Part shown: positions 50,894-59,259 of the stretch, piece after piece
Layout: each line of letters starts with the position of its first letter
Position numbering within the stretch: position 1 is the stretch's first letter
NCBI RefSeq assembly: GCF_016552165.1
Contig: NZ_JACVDA010000009.1
Location: 1-64,000, forward strand
Reading direction: 5' to 3'
Length of the DNA stretch: 64,000 bases
Source of the DNA: Parvimonas parva
Lineage (GTDB): Bacteria; Bacillota; Clostridia; Tissierellales; Peptoniphilaceae
Notes under the pieces: model-generated
What the model was told of the DNA's origin: nothing
Databases searched by the model: none
What the model saw: the letters and a program-made list of their open reading frames with translations, nothing else
Translations under genes and position numbers: made by a program

Positions 50894-50922
50894 TTTACAT
50901 TTTATATGTTTTATGTTATACT
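50894..50922 (+). promoter_or_regulatory. rpsO promoter
   Basis: -35 TTTACA (50894-50899), a 17-nt spacer, extended -10 TG-T-TATACT (50914-50922). The transcript would start near 50929 with a leader of about 75 nt. Confidence 0.72.
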
Positions 50923-50928
50923 TATTGA

Positions 50929-50990
50929 GTACCGTTGCTTTGTTTATGGAAACTCCGACCTTTACAATGCTACGGTGAATAATATTTAGG
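50929..50990 (+). promoter_or_regulatory. Structured rpsO leader, candidate S15 autoregulatory site
   Basis: ACCGTTGC (50931-50938) pairs with GCTACGGT (50969-50976) with one mismatch. Inside, TTGT (50940-50943) can pair with ACAA (50964-50967), and GGA-AAC-TCC forms a small inner hairpin. It ends just before the AGGAGGT ribosome site. S15 represses its own translation through leader structures in several bacterial groups, and the GC-rich island in an AT-rich gap supports a functional RNA. It could be species-specific rather than one of the known S15 leader classes. Confidence 0.6.
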
Positions 50991-51003
50991 AGGTAGTTAT
51001 AAG

Positions 51004-51270
51004 ATGATAACTAAAGAAGATAAATTAAGAATTATTGATGAATTTAAGAGAGCTGAAGGAGATACTGGTTCTCCAGAAGTACAAATTGCTTTGTTAACAT
51101 TTAGAATTAAATACTTAACAGAACACTTAAAAGAACATAAGAAAGACCACGCTACAAGAAGAGGTTTATTCAAATTAATCGGACAAAGAAAAGGTCTTTT
51201 AAAATATCTTAATAACGTTGATATCGAAAGATACCGTGAATTAACTAGTAAATTACAAATAAGAGGATAA
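51004..51270 (+). CDS. rpsO: 30S ribosomal protein S15
   Basis: An 88-residue ribosomal protein binding the 16S rRNA central domain. [20 protein letters not shown] (about 14) and [20 protein letters not shown] (about 45) are the family core. Length is exact for S15. A regulatory leader precedes it and pnp follows behind a terminator, the usual rpsO-pnp arrangement. Confidence 0.97.
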   Translation: MITKEDKLRIIDEFKRAEGDTGSPEVQIALLTFRIKYLTEHLKEHKKDHATRRGLFKLIGQRKGLLKYLNNVDIERYRELTSKLQIRG

Positions 51271-51275
51271 TTATT

Positions 51276-51304
51276 AAAGGGCGATTTATTCGCTCTTTAT
51301 TTTT
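51276..51304 (+). terminator. Terminator between rpsO and pnp
   Basis: AAAGGGCGA-TTTAT-TCGCTCTTT stem followed by ATTTTT. Because no promoter is apparent before pnp, partial readthrough is expected. Confidence 0.82.
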
Positions 51305-51325
51305 AGAAGACCATAGGAGGTTTAA

Positions 51326-53434
51326 ATGGTTAGAGAATTTATATACAATTTAAGTGGTAGAGAACTTAAAGTTGTAATAGGAAAAGTTGCAGAGCAAGCT
51401 AATGGTTCTTGTTTAGTTCAATGTGGAGAAACTGTTGTTTTAGTAAATGCTTGTGCATCTAAAGAACCAAGAGAAGGTGTTGACTTTTTTCCTTTAAGTT
51501 GTGATTTTGAAGAAAAATTATATTCTGTTGGTAAAATTCCTGGAGGATTTATTAAAAGAGAAGGTCGTCCAAGTGAAAAAGCGATATTGACTTCAAGACT
51601 TATAGATAGACCACTTCGTCCACTTTTCCCTGAAGGATATAGAAATGATGTTCAAGTTATAGCTACAGCTTTATCTGTTGAGCAAGATAATCAACCTGAT
51701 ATATTAGCTATGATTGGTTCTTCTATTGCACTTACAATTTCAGATATTCCTTTTAATGGACCAACAGGTTCTGTTAATGTTGGTTATGTTGATGGAGAAT
51801 ATGTTATAAACCCAACTATCGCACAAAGAGAAAAATCAAGACTTAATATAACTGTATCAGGTACTAAAGATGCTATTATGATGGTTGAGGCTGGTTGTGA
51901 TATTTTAAGTGAAGAAGAAGTTTTAAATGCAATTCTTTTTGCACATGAAGAAATAAAATCAATTTGTAATTTCATAGAAGAAATTAGAGCAGAAGTTGGT
52001 AAAGAAAAAGCTCCTGTTATAATTAAAGAGAGAGATGAAGAATTATTTAACGCTGTTGTTGAATATGGAAAGGCTGATATTATTAGCGCTTTAAGAACAG
52101 CTAATAAAATGGAAAGAGAAGAAAAGCTTGATAAGATTTCAAAAGAAATTTTAGAAAAATTCTTACCTGACCATGAAGATAAAAAAGGTGAAATTAATTC
52201 TGCTATAGAATCTGTTGTTGTTGATGAAGTTAGAAGATTAATCATAGAAGAGGGAATTAGACCTGATGATAGACAACTTGATGAAGTTAGAAAAATTTCT
52301 TGTGAAAGAGGTCTTTTACCTAGAACTCATGGTTCAGGTTTATTTACTAGAGGACAAACTCAAGTTTTAACTTTAACAACTTTGGGTGCTCCTGGAGAAG
52401 TTCAAATTTTAGATGGAGTTATTGACGAAGAAGACAAGAGATATATGCATCAATACAATTTCCCGCCATTCAGTGTTGGAGATGTTAGACCTTTAAGAAG
52501 TCCTGGAAGACGTGAAATCGGTCATGGTGCTTTAGCTGAAAGAGCATTGATACCTGTTCTTCCAAGTGAAGATGAATTCCCATACACAATGAGATTAGTT
52601 TCAGAAGTTCTTTCATCAAACGGTTCAAGTTCACAAGCAAGTATTTGTGGATCAACACTTTCATTACTAGATGCAGGTGTTCCAATCAAAGATTCTGTTG
52701 CAGGTATTGCTATGGGTCTTATAAAAGATGAAGAAACTAAAAAAATTGCTATTTTAACTGATATTCAAGGTTTGGAAGACCACTTTGGAGATATGGACTT
52801 TAAAGTTGCAGGAACTAAAGATGGTATTACAGCTTTACAAATGGATATTAAGATTGACGGAATTAGTAGAGAAATTTTGGCAACTGCTTTAGAAAAAGCT
52901 AAAAAAGCTAGATTACACATTCTTTCTATTATGAATGATTGTATTGCAACTCCAAGTGAAGAAATGTCAAAATATGCACCAAAGATATTTACAATGCAAA
53001 TTTTACCAGAAAAGATTAGAGAAGTAATTGGACCTGGTGGAAAAGTAATTAACAAGATTATCGATGAAACAGGTGTTAAGATTGATACTTTTGATGACGG
53101 ACGTATTGCAATTACTGCTGATTCAAGAGAAAACGGCGAAAGAGCTAAAGAAATGATTAACGAAATTGTTAAAGAAGTTGAAGTTGGAGAAATTTACAAT
53201 GGTGTAATTACTACAATTACAAACTTTGGAGCATTTGTTGAATTAATCAAAGGAAAAGAAGGATTACTTCACATTTCAAATATGACTCATGAAAGACTTG
53301 ATAAGGTAGAAAACTTATTTAAAGTTGGAGATACAGTTGAAGTTAAAGTAATAGAAATAGATAATCAAGGAAAGATTAAATTATCAAGAAAAGCATTACT
53401 TGAAAAACCTAAAAAAGAAAAAGAAGAAAAATAA
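51326..53434 (+). CDS. pnp: Polynucleotide phosphorylase
   Basis: A 702-residue 3'-5' phosphorolytic exoribonuclease. Domain order: RNase PH core 1 (about 10-220; [20 protein letters not shown]), helical linker, RNase PH core 2 (about 310-540; [13 protein letters not shown]), KH domain ([15 protein letters not shown], about 570) and S1 domain (about 620-695; [20 protein letters not shown]). Complete length. AGGAGG precedes ATG 51326. Confidence 0.97.
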   Translation: MVREFIYNLSGRELKVVIGKVAEQANGSCLVQCGETVVLVNACASKEPREGVDFFPLSCDFEEKLYSVGKIPGGFIKREGRPSEKAILTSRLIDRPLRPLFPEGYRNDVQVIATALSVEQDNQPDILAMIGSSIALTISDIPFNGPTGSVNVGYVDGEYVINPTIAQREKSRLNITVSGTKDAIMMVEAGCDILSEEEVLNAILFAHEEIKSICNFIEEIRAEVGKEKAPVIIKERDEELFNAVVEYGKADIISALRTANKMEREEKLDKISKEILEKFLPDHEDKKGEINSAIESVVVDEVRRLIIEEGIRPDDRQLDEVRKISCERGLLPRTHGSGLFTRGQTQVLTLTTLGAPGEVQILDGVIDEEDKRYMHQYNFPPFSVGDVRPLRSPGRREIGHGALAERALIPVLPSEDEFPYTMRLVSEVLSSNGSSSQASICGSTLSLLDAGVPIKDSVAGIAMGLIKDEETKKIAILTDIQGLEDHFGDMDFKVAGTKDGITALQMDIKIDGISREILATALEKAKKARLHILSIMNDCIATPSEEMSKYAPKIFTMQILPEKIREVIGPGGKVINKIIDETGVKIDTFDDGRIAITADSRENGERAKEMINEIVKEVEVGEIYNGVITTITNFGAFVELIKGKEGLLHISNMTHERLDKVENLFKVGDTVEVKVIEIDNQGKIKLSRKALLEKPKKEKEEK

Positions 53435-53442
53435 ATACTATT

Positions 53443-53474
53443 AAAAGGTAAATCTTAAAAATTTACCTTTTTTG
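53443..53474 (+). terminator. Terminator after pnp
   Basis: AAAAGGTAAAT/ATTTACCTTTT stem with a 7-nt loop and T-run. Confidence 0.9.
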
Positions 53475-53503
53475 TTAATATTTTAAAAGAGGAGGATAAG
53501 AAG

Positions 53504-54493
53504 ATGGGAAAGATAGTTTATAGTGCATTACAACCCTCAGGACAACTTACAATTGGAAACTATTTAGGCTCTATTAAAAATTTCAAAGGATTGCAAGAGC
53601 AATACGAATGTTTTTTTACAGTTGCTGATTTACATGCTATAACAGTTCCACAAGAGCCAAAATTACTTAGAGAGAGAACATTGGACTTAATGGCTATATT
53701 TTTAGCATCAGGTTTAGAACCTGAAAAATCTATTTTATTTGTACAATCGCATGTACCACAACATGCTGAGCTTTCTTGGGTTTTAAGCTGTATGAGTTAT
53801 ATGGGACAACTTAGCAGAATGACTCAATTTAAAGAAAAATCTCAAAAATCTGAAGAAAATTTAAACGCCGGACTATTTACTTATCCTGTTTTAATGGCAG
53901 CAGATATTTTATTATATCAAACAGATTTAGTTCCGGTTGGAATCGACCAAAAACAACATTTAGAACTTGCAAGAGATTTAGCTGAAAGGTTTAACAATAA
54001 GTATTCTGATACTTTTGTAGTTCCTGATGGAATAATTGGAAAAGAAACAGGGAAAATTATGAGTTTAAAAAATCCTGAAAAGAAGATGAGTAAATCTGAT
54101 GAAGACCAAAATTCTTTTATTTTGTTACTTGATGATGAAGAAACAATAAAGAGAAAAATCAGAAAATCTGTAACAGACAGTCTTGGAAATTTTGACTATA
54201 ATGATGAACAAAAAGGCTTGAAAAACTTAATAAATATGTATATTGCTTTTAGTGGAAAAACAAGTGATGAAATTGTTTCAAAATATAAAAATGAAAACTA
54301 CTCAGTATTTAAGGAAGATTTAGGACAATTAGTTGCAGATAGTTTAAAACCGATAAGAGAAAAACATAAAGAATTTATTTCAGACAAAGCATATCTTGAA
54401 AAAGTTATGAAAGAAGGAGCTGAAAAGGCATCTTACTTTGCAAATAAAACACTTAGAAAAGTTTATAAAAAAGTTGGATTTTTACCAAGATAA
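53504..54493 (+). CDS. trpS: Tryptophanyl-tRNA synthetase
   Basis: A 329-residue class I synthetase. The HIGH-type motif is PSGQLTIGNYLGSIKN, the family block AADILLYQTDLVPVGIDQKQ is at about 131, and the second signature is KKMSKSDEDQ. Length is normal. GGAGGATAAGAAG precedes ATG 53504. No T-box hairpin is seen in the short spacer after the pnp terminator. Confidence 0.96.
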   Translation: MGKIVYSALQPSGQLTIGNYLGSIKNFKGLQEQYECFFTVADLHAITVPQEPKLLRERTLDLMAIFLASGLEPEKSILFVQSHVPQHAELSWVLSCMSYMGQLSRMTQFKEKSQKSEENLNAGLFTYPVLMAADILLYQTDLVPVGIDQKQHLELARDLAERFNNKYSDTFVVPDGIIGKETGKIMSLKNPEKKMSKSDEDQNSFILLLDDEETIKRKIRKSVTDSLGNFDYNDEQKGLKNLINMYIAFSGKTSDEIVSKYKNENYSVFKEDLGQLVADSLKPIREKHKEFISDKAYLEKVMKEGAEKASYFANKTLRKVYKKVGFLPR

Positions 54494-54532
54494 AACTAAT
54501 TTAAGATTATATAAATTTTAATTCAGCAATTA

Positions 54533-54565
54533 AGGTTGATGAGCGAAACTTGTCAACTTTTTTTG
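54533..54565 (+). terminator. Terminator after trpS
   Basis: Stem AGGTTGATGAG/CTTGTCAACT with several G-T pairs, a short loop and a seven-T run. Confidence 0.75.
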
Positions 54566-54609
54566 TGCGATAATTTGTCAAATCAAGTGCAAAAATTAAT
54601 TTTTTCTAA

Positions 54610-54638
54610 TTGAAAAAATTTTGATTTATTGATATAAT
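54610..54638 (+). promoter_or_regulatory. tkt promoter
   Basis: -35 TTGAAA (54610-54615), a 17-nt spacer, -10 TATAAT (54633-54638), 52 nt before the start codon. Confidence 0.75.
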
Positions 54639-54689
54639 TAAGCTGTTAGATTTTTATTTTGAAATAATATATTTAAGTGAGGGAATGAT

Positions 54690-56672
54690 ATGGAAGATAT
54701 GGAAATTAAAAATTTATGTGTTAATACTATGAGAACACTAAGCGCAGATGCGATTCAAAAGGCTAAGTCAGGACACCCTGGACTTCCACTTGGCGCATCA
54801 CCGATGGCTTTTACTTTATTTAATGATTGTTTAAAAATTTCTCCTAAAAACCCAAATTGGTTTGATAGAGATAGATTTATTTTGTCAGCAGGACATGGTT
54901 CTATGCTTTTGTATTCATTACTTCATTTATTTGATTACGGTGTTAGTATTGAAGATATAAAAAACTTTAGACAAATTGATAGCTTAACTCCGGGACACCC
55001 TGAGTATGGTCATACTTTAGGAATAGACGCAACTACTGGACCGCTTGGACAAGGCGTTTCTATGGCTGTTGGTATGGCTATGGCTGAAAGTCATTTAGCA
55101 TCAATTTTTAATACTGATGATTGTAAAGTTGTTGACCACTATACATATTCAATCGTAGGCGATGGTTGTCTTATGGAAGGAATCAGTAATGAGGCATCTT
55201 CTTTAGCAGGAACTTTGAAACTTGGTAAACTTATTGTTTTATACGATAGCAACAATATAACTATTGAGGGAGATACTGCAACTGCTTTTGGAGAAAATGT
55301 TAGAGGAAGATATGAGGCGTTAGGTTGGGATACTTATTTTGTTGAGGATGGTAACAATCTTGAAGAAATTTTAAAAGCAATAGAAAGTGCAAAGAAAATT
55401 GATAAACCTTCATTGATTGAAATAAAAACAAGAATTGGATATGGCTCAACTAAAGAAGGAAGTGCATCAGCACATGGTGAACCTTTAGGTGAAGATAATA
55501 TTCCTACTTTTAAGAAAAATATAGGTTGGGAATATGAAGAAAGTTTCTATGTTCCACAAGAAGTTAAAAGCTATATGAAAGAAGTTGTGGCAAAGAAAAA
55601 TACTTTTGTTGATGAATGGGAAAAACTTCTTGAAGAATATAAAGTAAAATATCCTGAAAAATATGATTTATTTGAAAAATTTATGAAAGAAGAAATTGAC
55701 GAAGAAATTTTAAATGATAGCTCAATTATTGAATTTGATAAAGATATGGCATCAAGAGAATCAAGTGGACTTGTTTTAAATAGATTTGCTAAATTACTTC
55801 CAAATCTTTTTGGTGGTTCAGCAGACTTAGGTCCTTCAAATAAATCAGTTATGAAAGATTTTGATTTCTATTCACCTGAAAACAGAAGTGGGAAAAATAT
55901 TCACTTTGGAGTTAGGGAACACGCAATGGCTGCAATCTGTAATGGTATTTCACTACATGGAGGACTTTTACCATATTGTGCAACATTCTTTGTTTTCAGT
56001 GATTATTTAAAACCTGCAGTAAGACTTTCTGCACTTATGAATCAAGGTGTTATATACGTTTTAACTCACGACAGTATCGGAGTTGGGGAAGATGGTCCAA
56101 CTCACGAACCAATCGAACATTTAGCTATGTTCAGATCAACACCAAATGTTTCAATGTATAGACCTTGTGATGCAAAAGAAACTGCTTATGCTTGGATTTC
56201 AGCTTTAAAAAACAGAAAGACACCAAGCTGTTTAGCATTAACAAGACAAAAACTAACTAATCTTGAAAAAACTTCAAACGAGGCTCTAAAAGGTGGATAT
56301 GTATTAAAAGACTTTGGAAAAGATTTTGAAATGATTGTAATGGCATCAGGCTCAGAAGTTGGATTGGCATATAAAGTTTGTGAAAAACTTCTTGAAGAAA
56401 ATATTTCAACAAGACTTGTTTCAATGCCTTGTATGGAAGAATTTGAAAAACAAAGTAAAGAATATAAAGAAAAAGTATTACCAAAAGATATTAGAAAAAG
56501 AGTTAGCATCGAAGCACTTTCAACATTTGGTTGGGGAAAATACGTTGGACTAGACGGACTTTCAATCGGACTCGATACATTCGGGGCATCAGCACCTGCA
56601 AATTTATTATTTGAAAAATTTGGATTTACAGTTGATGCAGTCTATGAAAAAATTAAAAAAGAATTATTCTAA
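54690..56672 (+). CDS. tkt: Transketolase
   Basis: A 660-residue TPP enzyme of the non-oxidative pentose phosphate pathway. KAKSGHPGLPLGASPMAFTL at the N-terminus, the TPP-binding GDGCLMEGISNEASSLAG (about 155) ending in the Asn of YDSNNITIEG, and HDSIGVGEDGPTHEPIEHLA (about 458) are canonical. Complete length. ATG 54690 follows GAGGGA; ATG 54699 is a possible second start. Monocistronic, with its own promoter and terminator. It marks the end of the housekeeping block before the pilus locus. Confidence 0.97.
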   Translation: MEDMEIKNLCVNTMRTLSADAIQKAKSGHPGLPLGASPMAFTLFNDCLKISPKNPNWFDRDRFILSAGHGSMLLYSLLHLFDYGVSIEDIKNFRQIDSLTPGHPEYGHTLGIDATTGPLGQGVSMAVGMAMAESHLASIFNTDDCKVVDHYTYSIVGDGCLMEGISNEASSLAGTLKLGKLIVLYDSNNITIEGDTATAFGENVRGRYEALGWDTYFVEDGNNLEEILKAIESAKKIDKPSLIEIKTRIGYGSTKEGSASAHGEPLGEDNIPTFKKNIGWEYEESFYVPQEVKSYMKEVVAKKNTFVDEWEKLLEEYKVKYPEKYDLFEKFMKEEIDEEILNDSSIIEFDKDMASRESSGLVLNRFAKLLPNLFGGSADLGPSNKSVMKDFDFYSPENRSGKNIHFGVREHAMAAICNGISLHGGLLPYCATFFVFSDYLKPAVRLSALMNQGVIYVLTHDSIGVGEDGPTHEPIEHLAMFRSTPNVSMYRPCDAKETAYAWISALKNRKTPSCLALTRQKLTNLEKTSNEALKGGYVLKDFGKDFEMIVMASGSEVGLAYKVCEKLLEENISTRLVSMPCMEEFEKQSKEYKEKVLPKDIRKRVSIEALSTFGWGKYVGLDGLSIGLDTFGASAPANLLFEKFGFTVDAVYEKIKKELF

Positions 56673-56687
56673 TTTATAAAAAATTGT

Positions 56688-56720
56688 AAAAATAGCGAAG
56701 AAAAACTTCGCTATTTTTTT
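56688..56720 (+). terminator. Terminator after tkt
   Basis: AAAAATAGCGAAG/CTTCGCTATTTTT stem, five-A loop, T-run. The following 56721-56851 is AT-rich with nothing recognisable. Confidence 0.92.
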
Positions 56721-56851
56721 ATGAAAATATTTTCATTAAAATATTGAATATATTGGTGTAATTTTTTATAATCATCTTGAGTTATAAATTTACAAATTGC
56801 AAGAATAAGTTAGCCAATAAAAAAAGTTTAAAAAAATATTTTAAAAAAGTA

Positions 56852-56880
56852 TTGCAAAGATTGTTTTAATTTGATACAAT
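56852..56880 (+). promoter_or_regulatory. Pilus operon promoter
   Basis: -35 TTGCAA (56852-56857), a 17-nt spacer, extended -10 TG-A-TACAAT (56872-56880). The final AT of the -10 box is the first unit of an (AT)10 tract, so the start site falls inside the tract. Confidence 0.75.
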
Positions 56881-56898
56881 ATATATATATATATATAT
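56879..56898 (+). repeat. (AT)10 dinucleotide tract at the pilus promoter
   Basis: Ten AT units from the end of the -10 box through the predicted +1. Dinucleotide tracts of this length are prone to slipped-strand mutation. It is the only such tract I noticed in a promoter of this window. Confidence 0.9.
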
Positions 56899-57051
56899 GC
56901 GTGAATTACTGACTTATAAGCCGTTTATATTATTGAATTTGTTAAAGAAATTTCAATTATAACGAGCTAATTGTGTTTTTTGCTATTTTTTAATTTTTAT
57001 ATAAAATAATTTTAAATTTTAGAATCTTCATACAAGGAGGTGAGAGTATAA
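56899..57051 (+). other. Long 5' leader of the pilus operon
   Basis: About 150 nt between the AT tract and the GTG start of the first gene. It holds an imperfect hairpin, ATTGAATTT...AAATTTCAAT (about 56932-56958), and a T-rich stretch (about 56972-56993), then AAGGAGGTGA (57034-57043). No open reading frame of note. Leader regulation is possible but not shown. Confidence 0.4.
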
Positions 57052-58695
57052 GTGGCTTTAAGTAAAATTAAAAAAAGTTTAAAAAAACTGTTGTTTTTTA
57101 CTTTAGTTTTTTCATTTTCAGCACAAACTCTAAAAGTACAAGCTTTAGATGACAAGCTAGAAACAAATACGACATTTGAAAATAGAAGTGTTTTAACTGA
57201 AGAAGGTGGAATAGCTCCTGTGGGAATTCAACCAAGATCGGCAGAGTGGGCTGCTCCAATTAATAAAGTTTGGTTTGGTGGGAGTAGTACAGATTTAGAG
57301 TATGCTAAACGTGGTGTTTATATAGATAAAAAAATTGATTATAAAAACAATAGTATTCACTGGAAGGTTGAGTTTAACCGAACAAAAGATTTTTGGAAGT
57401 ATCCATATTTTTACGTCTTTATGCCTCATCACACTAACGTTGTTGAAATACATAAAAACTGGGGAGCATCTATGGTAAAAGAAACAGATTTTGACAAAAA
57501 CAACAGATGGAATTACCCGACTGGTTCACAACAATATCTCGAGGAGTTTGACAACAGAGTTATAAATCACATTCCTGAAAATGACGCAAGAATGAAAGAG
57601 ATAAAGTCTAATCTTAACTGGTTTAAAGATGAAAAATGCAGTAATGTGCTTATATCAAGAGAAGGTGAAGTAAATTCAAATGCTACTTGGGAGTTTACTA
57701 CAGAACATGAACCGGGAACAGTTTTAGAAAAAGTTCCTATGATAGCGGGTTCTTACGGACATACCGCTACAAATCCTTTTGGTTGGCCAAGGGGTCTTGC
57801 GGTTGGGACTTTCGGAATGGCTGCAAGACATGAAATTCCCATTCCTGAAACAACTTACGTAAATAATCCTAAGGATTTAACTGAAAACGAAAAAAAACTT
57901 GTTACTAAAAGAGTTTTGGAAAAAGTTTTGGAAGAATATAAACGAAAAGTTTTGGAAACTGATAAACCAGAAAAATATAAAAAAGAAATAGCAGAATTTT
58001 TTGGCGAAAATGTAAGACTAAAGGTAAATGGTCGTGAAACGACTATAAGATATGAAGAGTACGACGGGGGCACAAAGCTTAGACTTTTAGATGGAGCTGG
58101 TCGCGAAATTACCGATGTAAATACTATTGATTTAGTTAAAGATAGCTATGGTGATCCAATACTTAAACAGGGAAATAAGATTTCTATAGACAAAGATGGA
58201 CGATTTAATATCCACTTTAAGGACGATACTATTGGAACACTTGATCCTTTTCTTTATGTTAAAGAAAAAGAATTACGTGTACTTCCTAAGTTTCAAAGAA
58301 TAATGGAACTTCAGCCTATTGCAGAAATAAGTGTAGAAGCTTTAGGGTCTGTAGTTTTTGAAAATTCTATTAAGGTTGATGAATCAACACCTCTTCCTAA
58401 AGGTCTTACATTAACTAAAAACGGAAATAAAGCTTTTATTACCGGAACTATTAACGATGTTGTTTTTCCAGCAGGGAAAAATACAGTTGATTATATTATT
58501 AAAATTAGAGCTGATGATCCTATTAATAGGATGTCAGTTGTGAAAGAGGTTAAAATAACTGTTCAAAAAAATCCGGGACTGGTTCCTGTTGGGACTAATG
58601 AACGAGGGTATGACTTTCCAATTAAACTGTTAAGTTTAGGATTTTTGCTAACTGTCTTTTCTTTGTATAATATTAAAAAAAGGAAATTTGATTAG
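57052..58695 (+). CDS. Large pilus-operon surface protein, Cpa-like tip adhesin candidate
   Basis: A 547-residue protein with a signal peptide (about 1-32, ending KVQA), a long N-terminal region rich in Trp/Tyr/Asn (about 35-270) that I do not recognise, a helical segment VNNPKDLTENEKKLVTKRVL (about 270-300) common in Gram-positive surface proteins, and a C-terminal Ig-like part with PLPKGLTLTKNG, ITGTI (He_PIG-like, about 440-510). It ends with a hydrophobic helix and KKRKFD. No LPXTG is present; VPVGT (about 511) is the only sorting-like motif. Start GTG 57052 lies 8 nt after AAGGAGGTGA. By position it matches the cpa gene of FCT pilus loci, but sequence similarity to Cpa is not evident. 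Confidence 0.65.
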   Translation: MALSKIKKSLKKLLFFTLVFSFSAQTLKVQALDDKLETNTTFENRSVLTEEGGIAPVGIQPRSAEWAAPINKVWFGGSSTDLEYAKRGVYIDKKIDYKNNSIHWKVEFNRTKDFWKYPYFYVFMPHHTNVVEIHKNWGASMVKETDFDKNNRWNYPTGSQQYLEEFDNRVINHIPENDARMKEIKSNLNWFKDEKCSNVLISREGEVNSNATWEFTTEHEPGTVLEKVPMIAGSYGHTATNPFGWPRGLAVGTFGMAARHEIPIPETTYVNNPKDLTENEKKLVTKRVLEKVLEEYKRKVLETDKPEKYKKEIAEFFGENVRLKVNGRETTIRYEEYDGGTKLRLLDGAGREITDVNTIDLVKDSYGDPILKQGNKISIDKDGRFNIHFKDDTIGTLDPFLYVKEKELRVLPKFQRIMELQPIAEISVEALGSVVFENSIKVDESTPLPKGLTLTKNGNKAFITGTINDVVFPAGKNTVDYIIKIRADDPINRMSVVKEVKITVQKNPGLVPVGTNERGYDFPIKLLSLGFLLTVFSLYNIKKRKFD

Positions 58696-58697
58696 TT

Positions 58698-59234
58698 ATG
58701 CAGATAAATATTACTAAAAAAAAGAAGAAAAAAAGTTCTAAAGATCCCGTAATTAGAGCTACCCTTAAACTTATGATTAAATTTACAAGTATATTACTTG
58801 TAATGGCTTTTGTCTTCACTTTTATATTTGGAATTTACAGAGTAAACGATACATCTATGGTTCCGAATGTTAATGCCGGAGATATGGTTTTGTACTATAG
58901 ACTAGATAAAAAGTTTATTGTAGGCGATACTATCGTATATGAATATAATGGAAAAAAAAGTCTTGGAAGAATTGTTGCTATTTCTGGCGACGAGGTTGAT
59001 ATTGATGAAAGAGGATTTAAAGTAAATAATTCAAATCAATATGAGCCTAAAATATATAAAGAAACACTACCTTTTACCGAAGGTATAAAATTTCCTTTAA
59101 AACTGAAAGAAGATGAAGTTTTTATCTTAGCAGATAATAGAGAAAATGCAGTTGACTCTAGGCTTTTTGGGGCTGTAAAAGTAAAAAAAATTTCAGGTAA
59201 AATCTTCACTTTGATTAGAAGAAGAGGAATATAA
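58698..59234 (+). CDS. SipA-like signal peptidase I homologue of the pilus operon (catalytic lysine missing)
   Basis: A 178-residue protein with a Lys-rich N-terminus, one membrane helix (about 27-46) and a signal-peptidase fold. The serine box reads NDTSMVPNVNAGD (Ser53) and the terminal box FILADNRENAVDSRLFG is kept. Where active enzymes have Y-L-x-K-R-x-x-G-x-x-GD, this protein has KSLGRIVAISGD, with Gly90 in place of the catalytic lysine. Pilus-linked SipA of Streptococcus pyogenes also lacks the Ser/Lys dyad and acts as a pilus assembly factor rather than a protease. A chaperone-like role here is inference. Gap to the previous gene 2 nt. Confidence 0.8.
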   Translation: MQINITKKKKKKSSKDPVIRATLKLMIKFTSILLVMAFVFTFIFGIYRVNDTSMVPNVNAGDMVLYYRLDKKFIVGDTIVYEYNGKKSLGRIVAISGDEVDIDERGFKVNNSNQYEPKIYKETLPFTEGIKFPLKLKEDEVFILADNRENAVDSRLFGAVKVKKISGKIFTLIRRRGI

Positions 59235-59259
59235 AAAATTAAATTAAAGGAGAAAAATT

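Noticed and set aside
51784-52245. 153-codon minus-strand frame opposite pnp
   Set aside because: Ser/Ile/Leu-rich antisense shadow of a complete housekeeping gene.
56186-56553. Several overlapping frames opposite or alongside the tkt end
   Set aside because: Overlapping shadows of the transketolase reading frame; none has a ribosome site or family motif.
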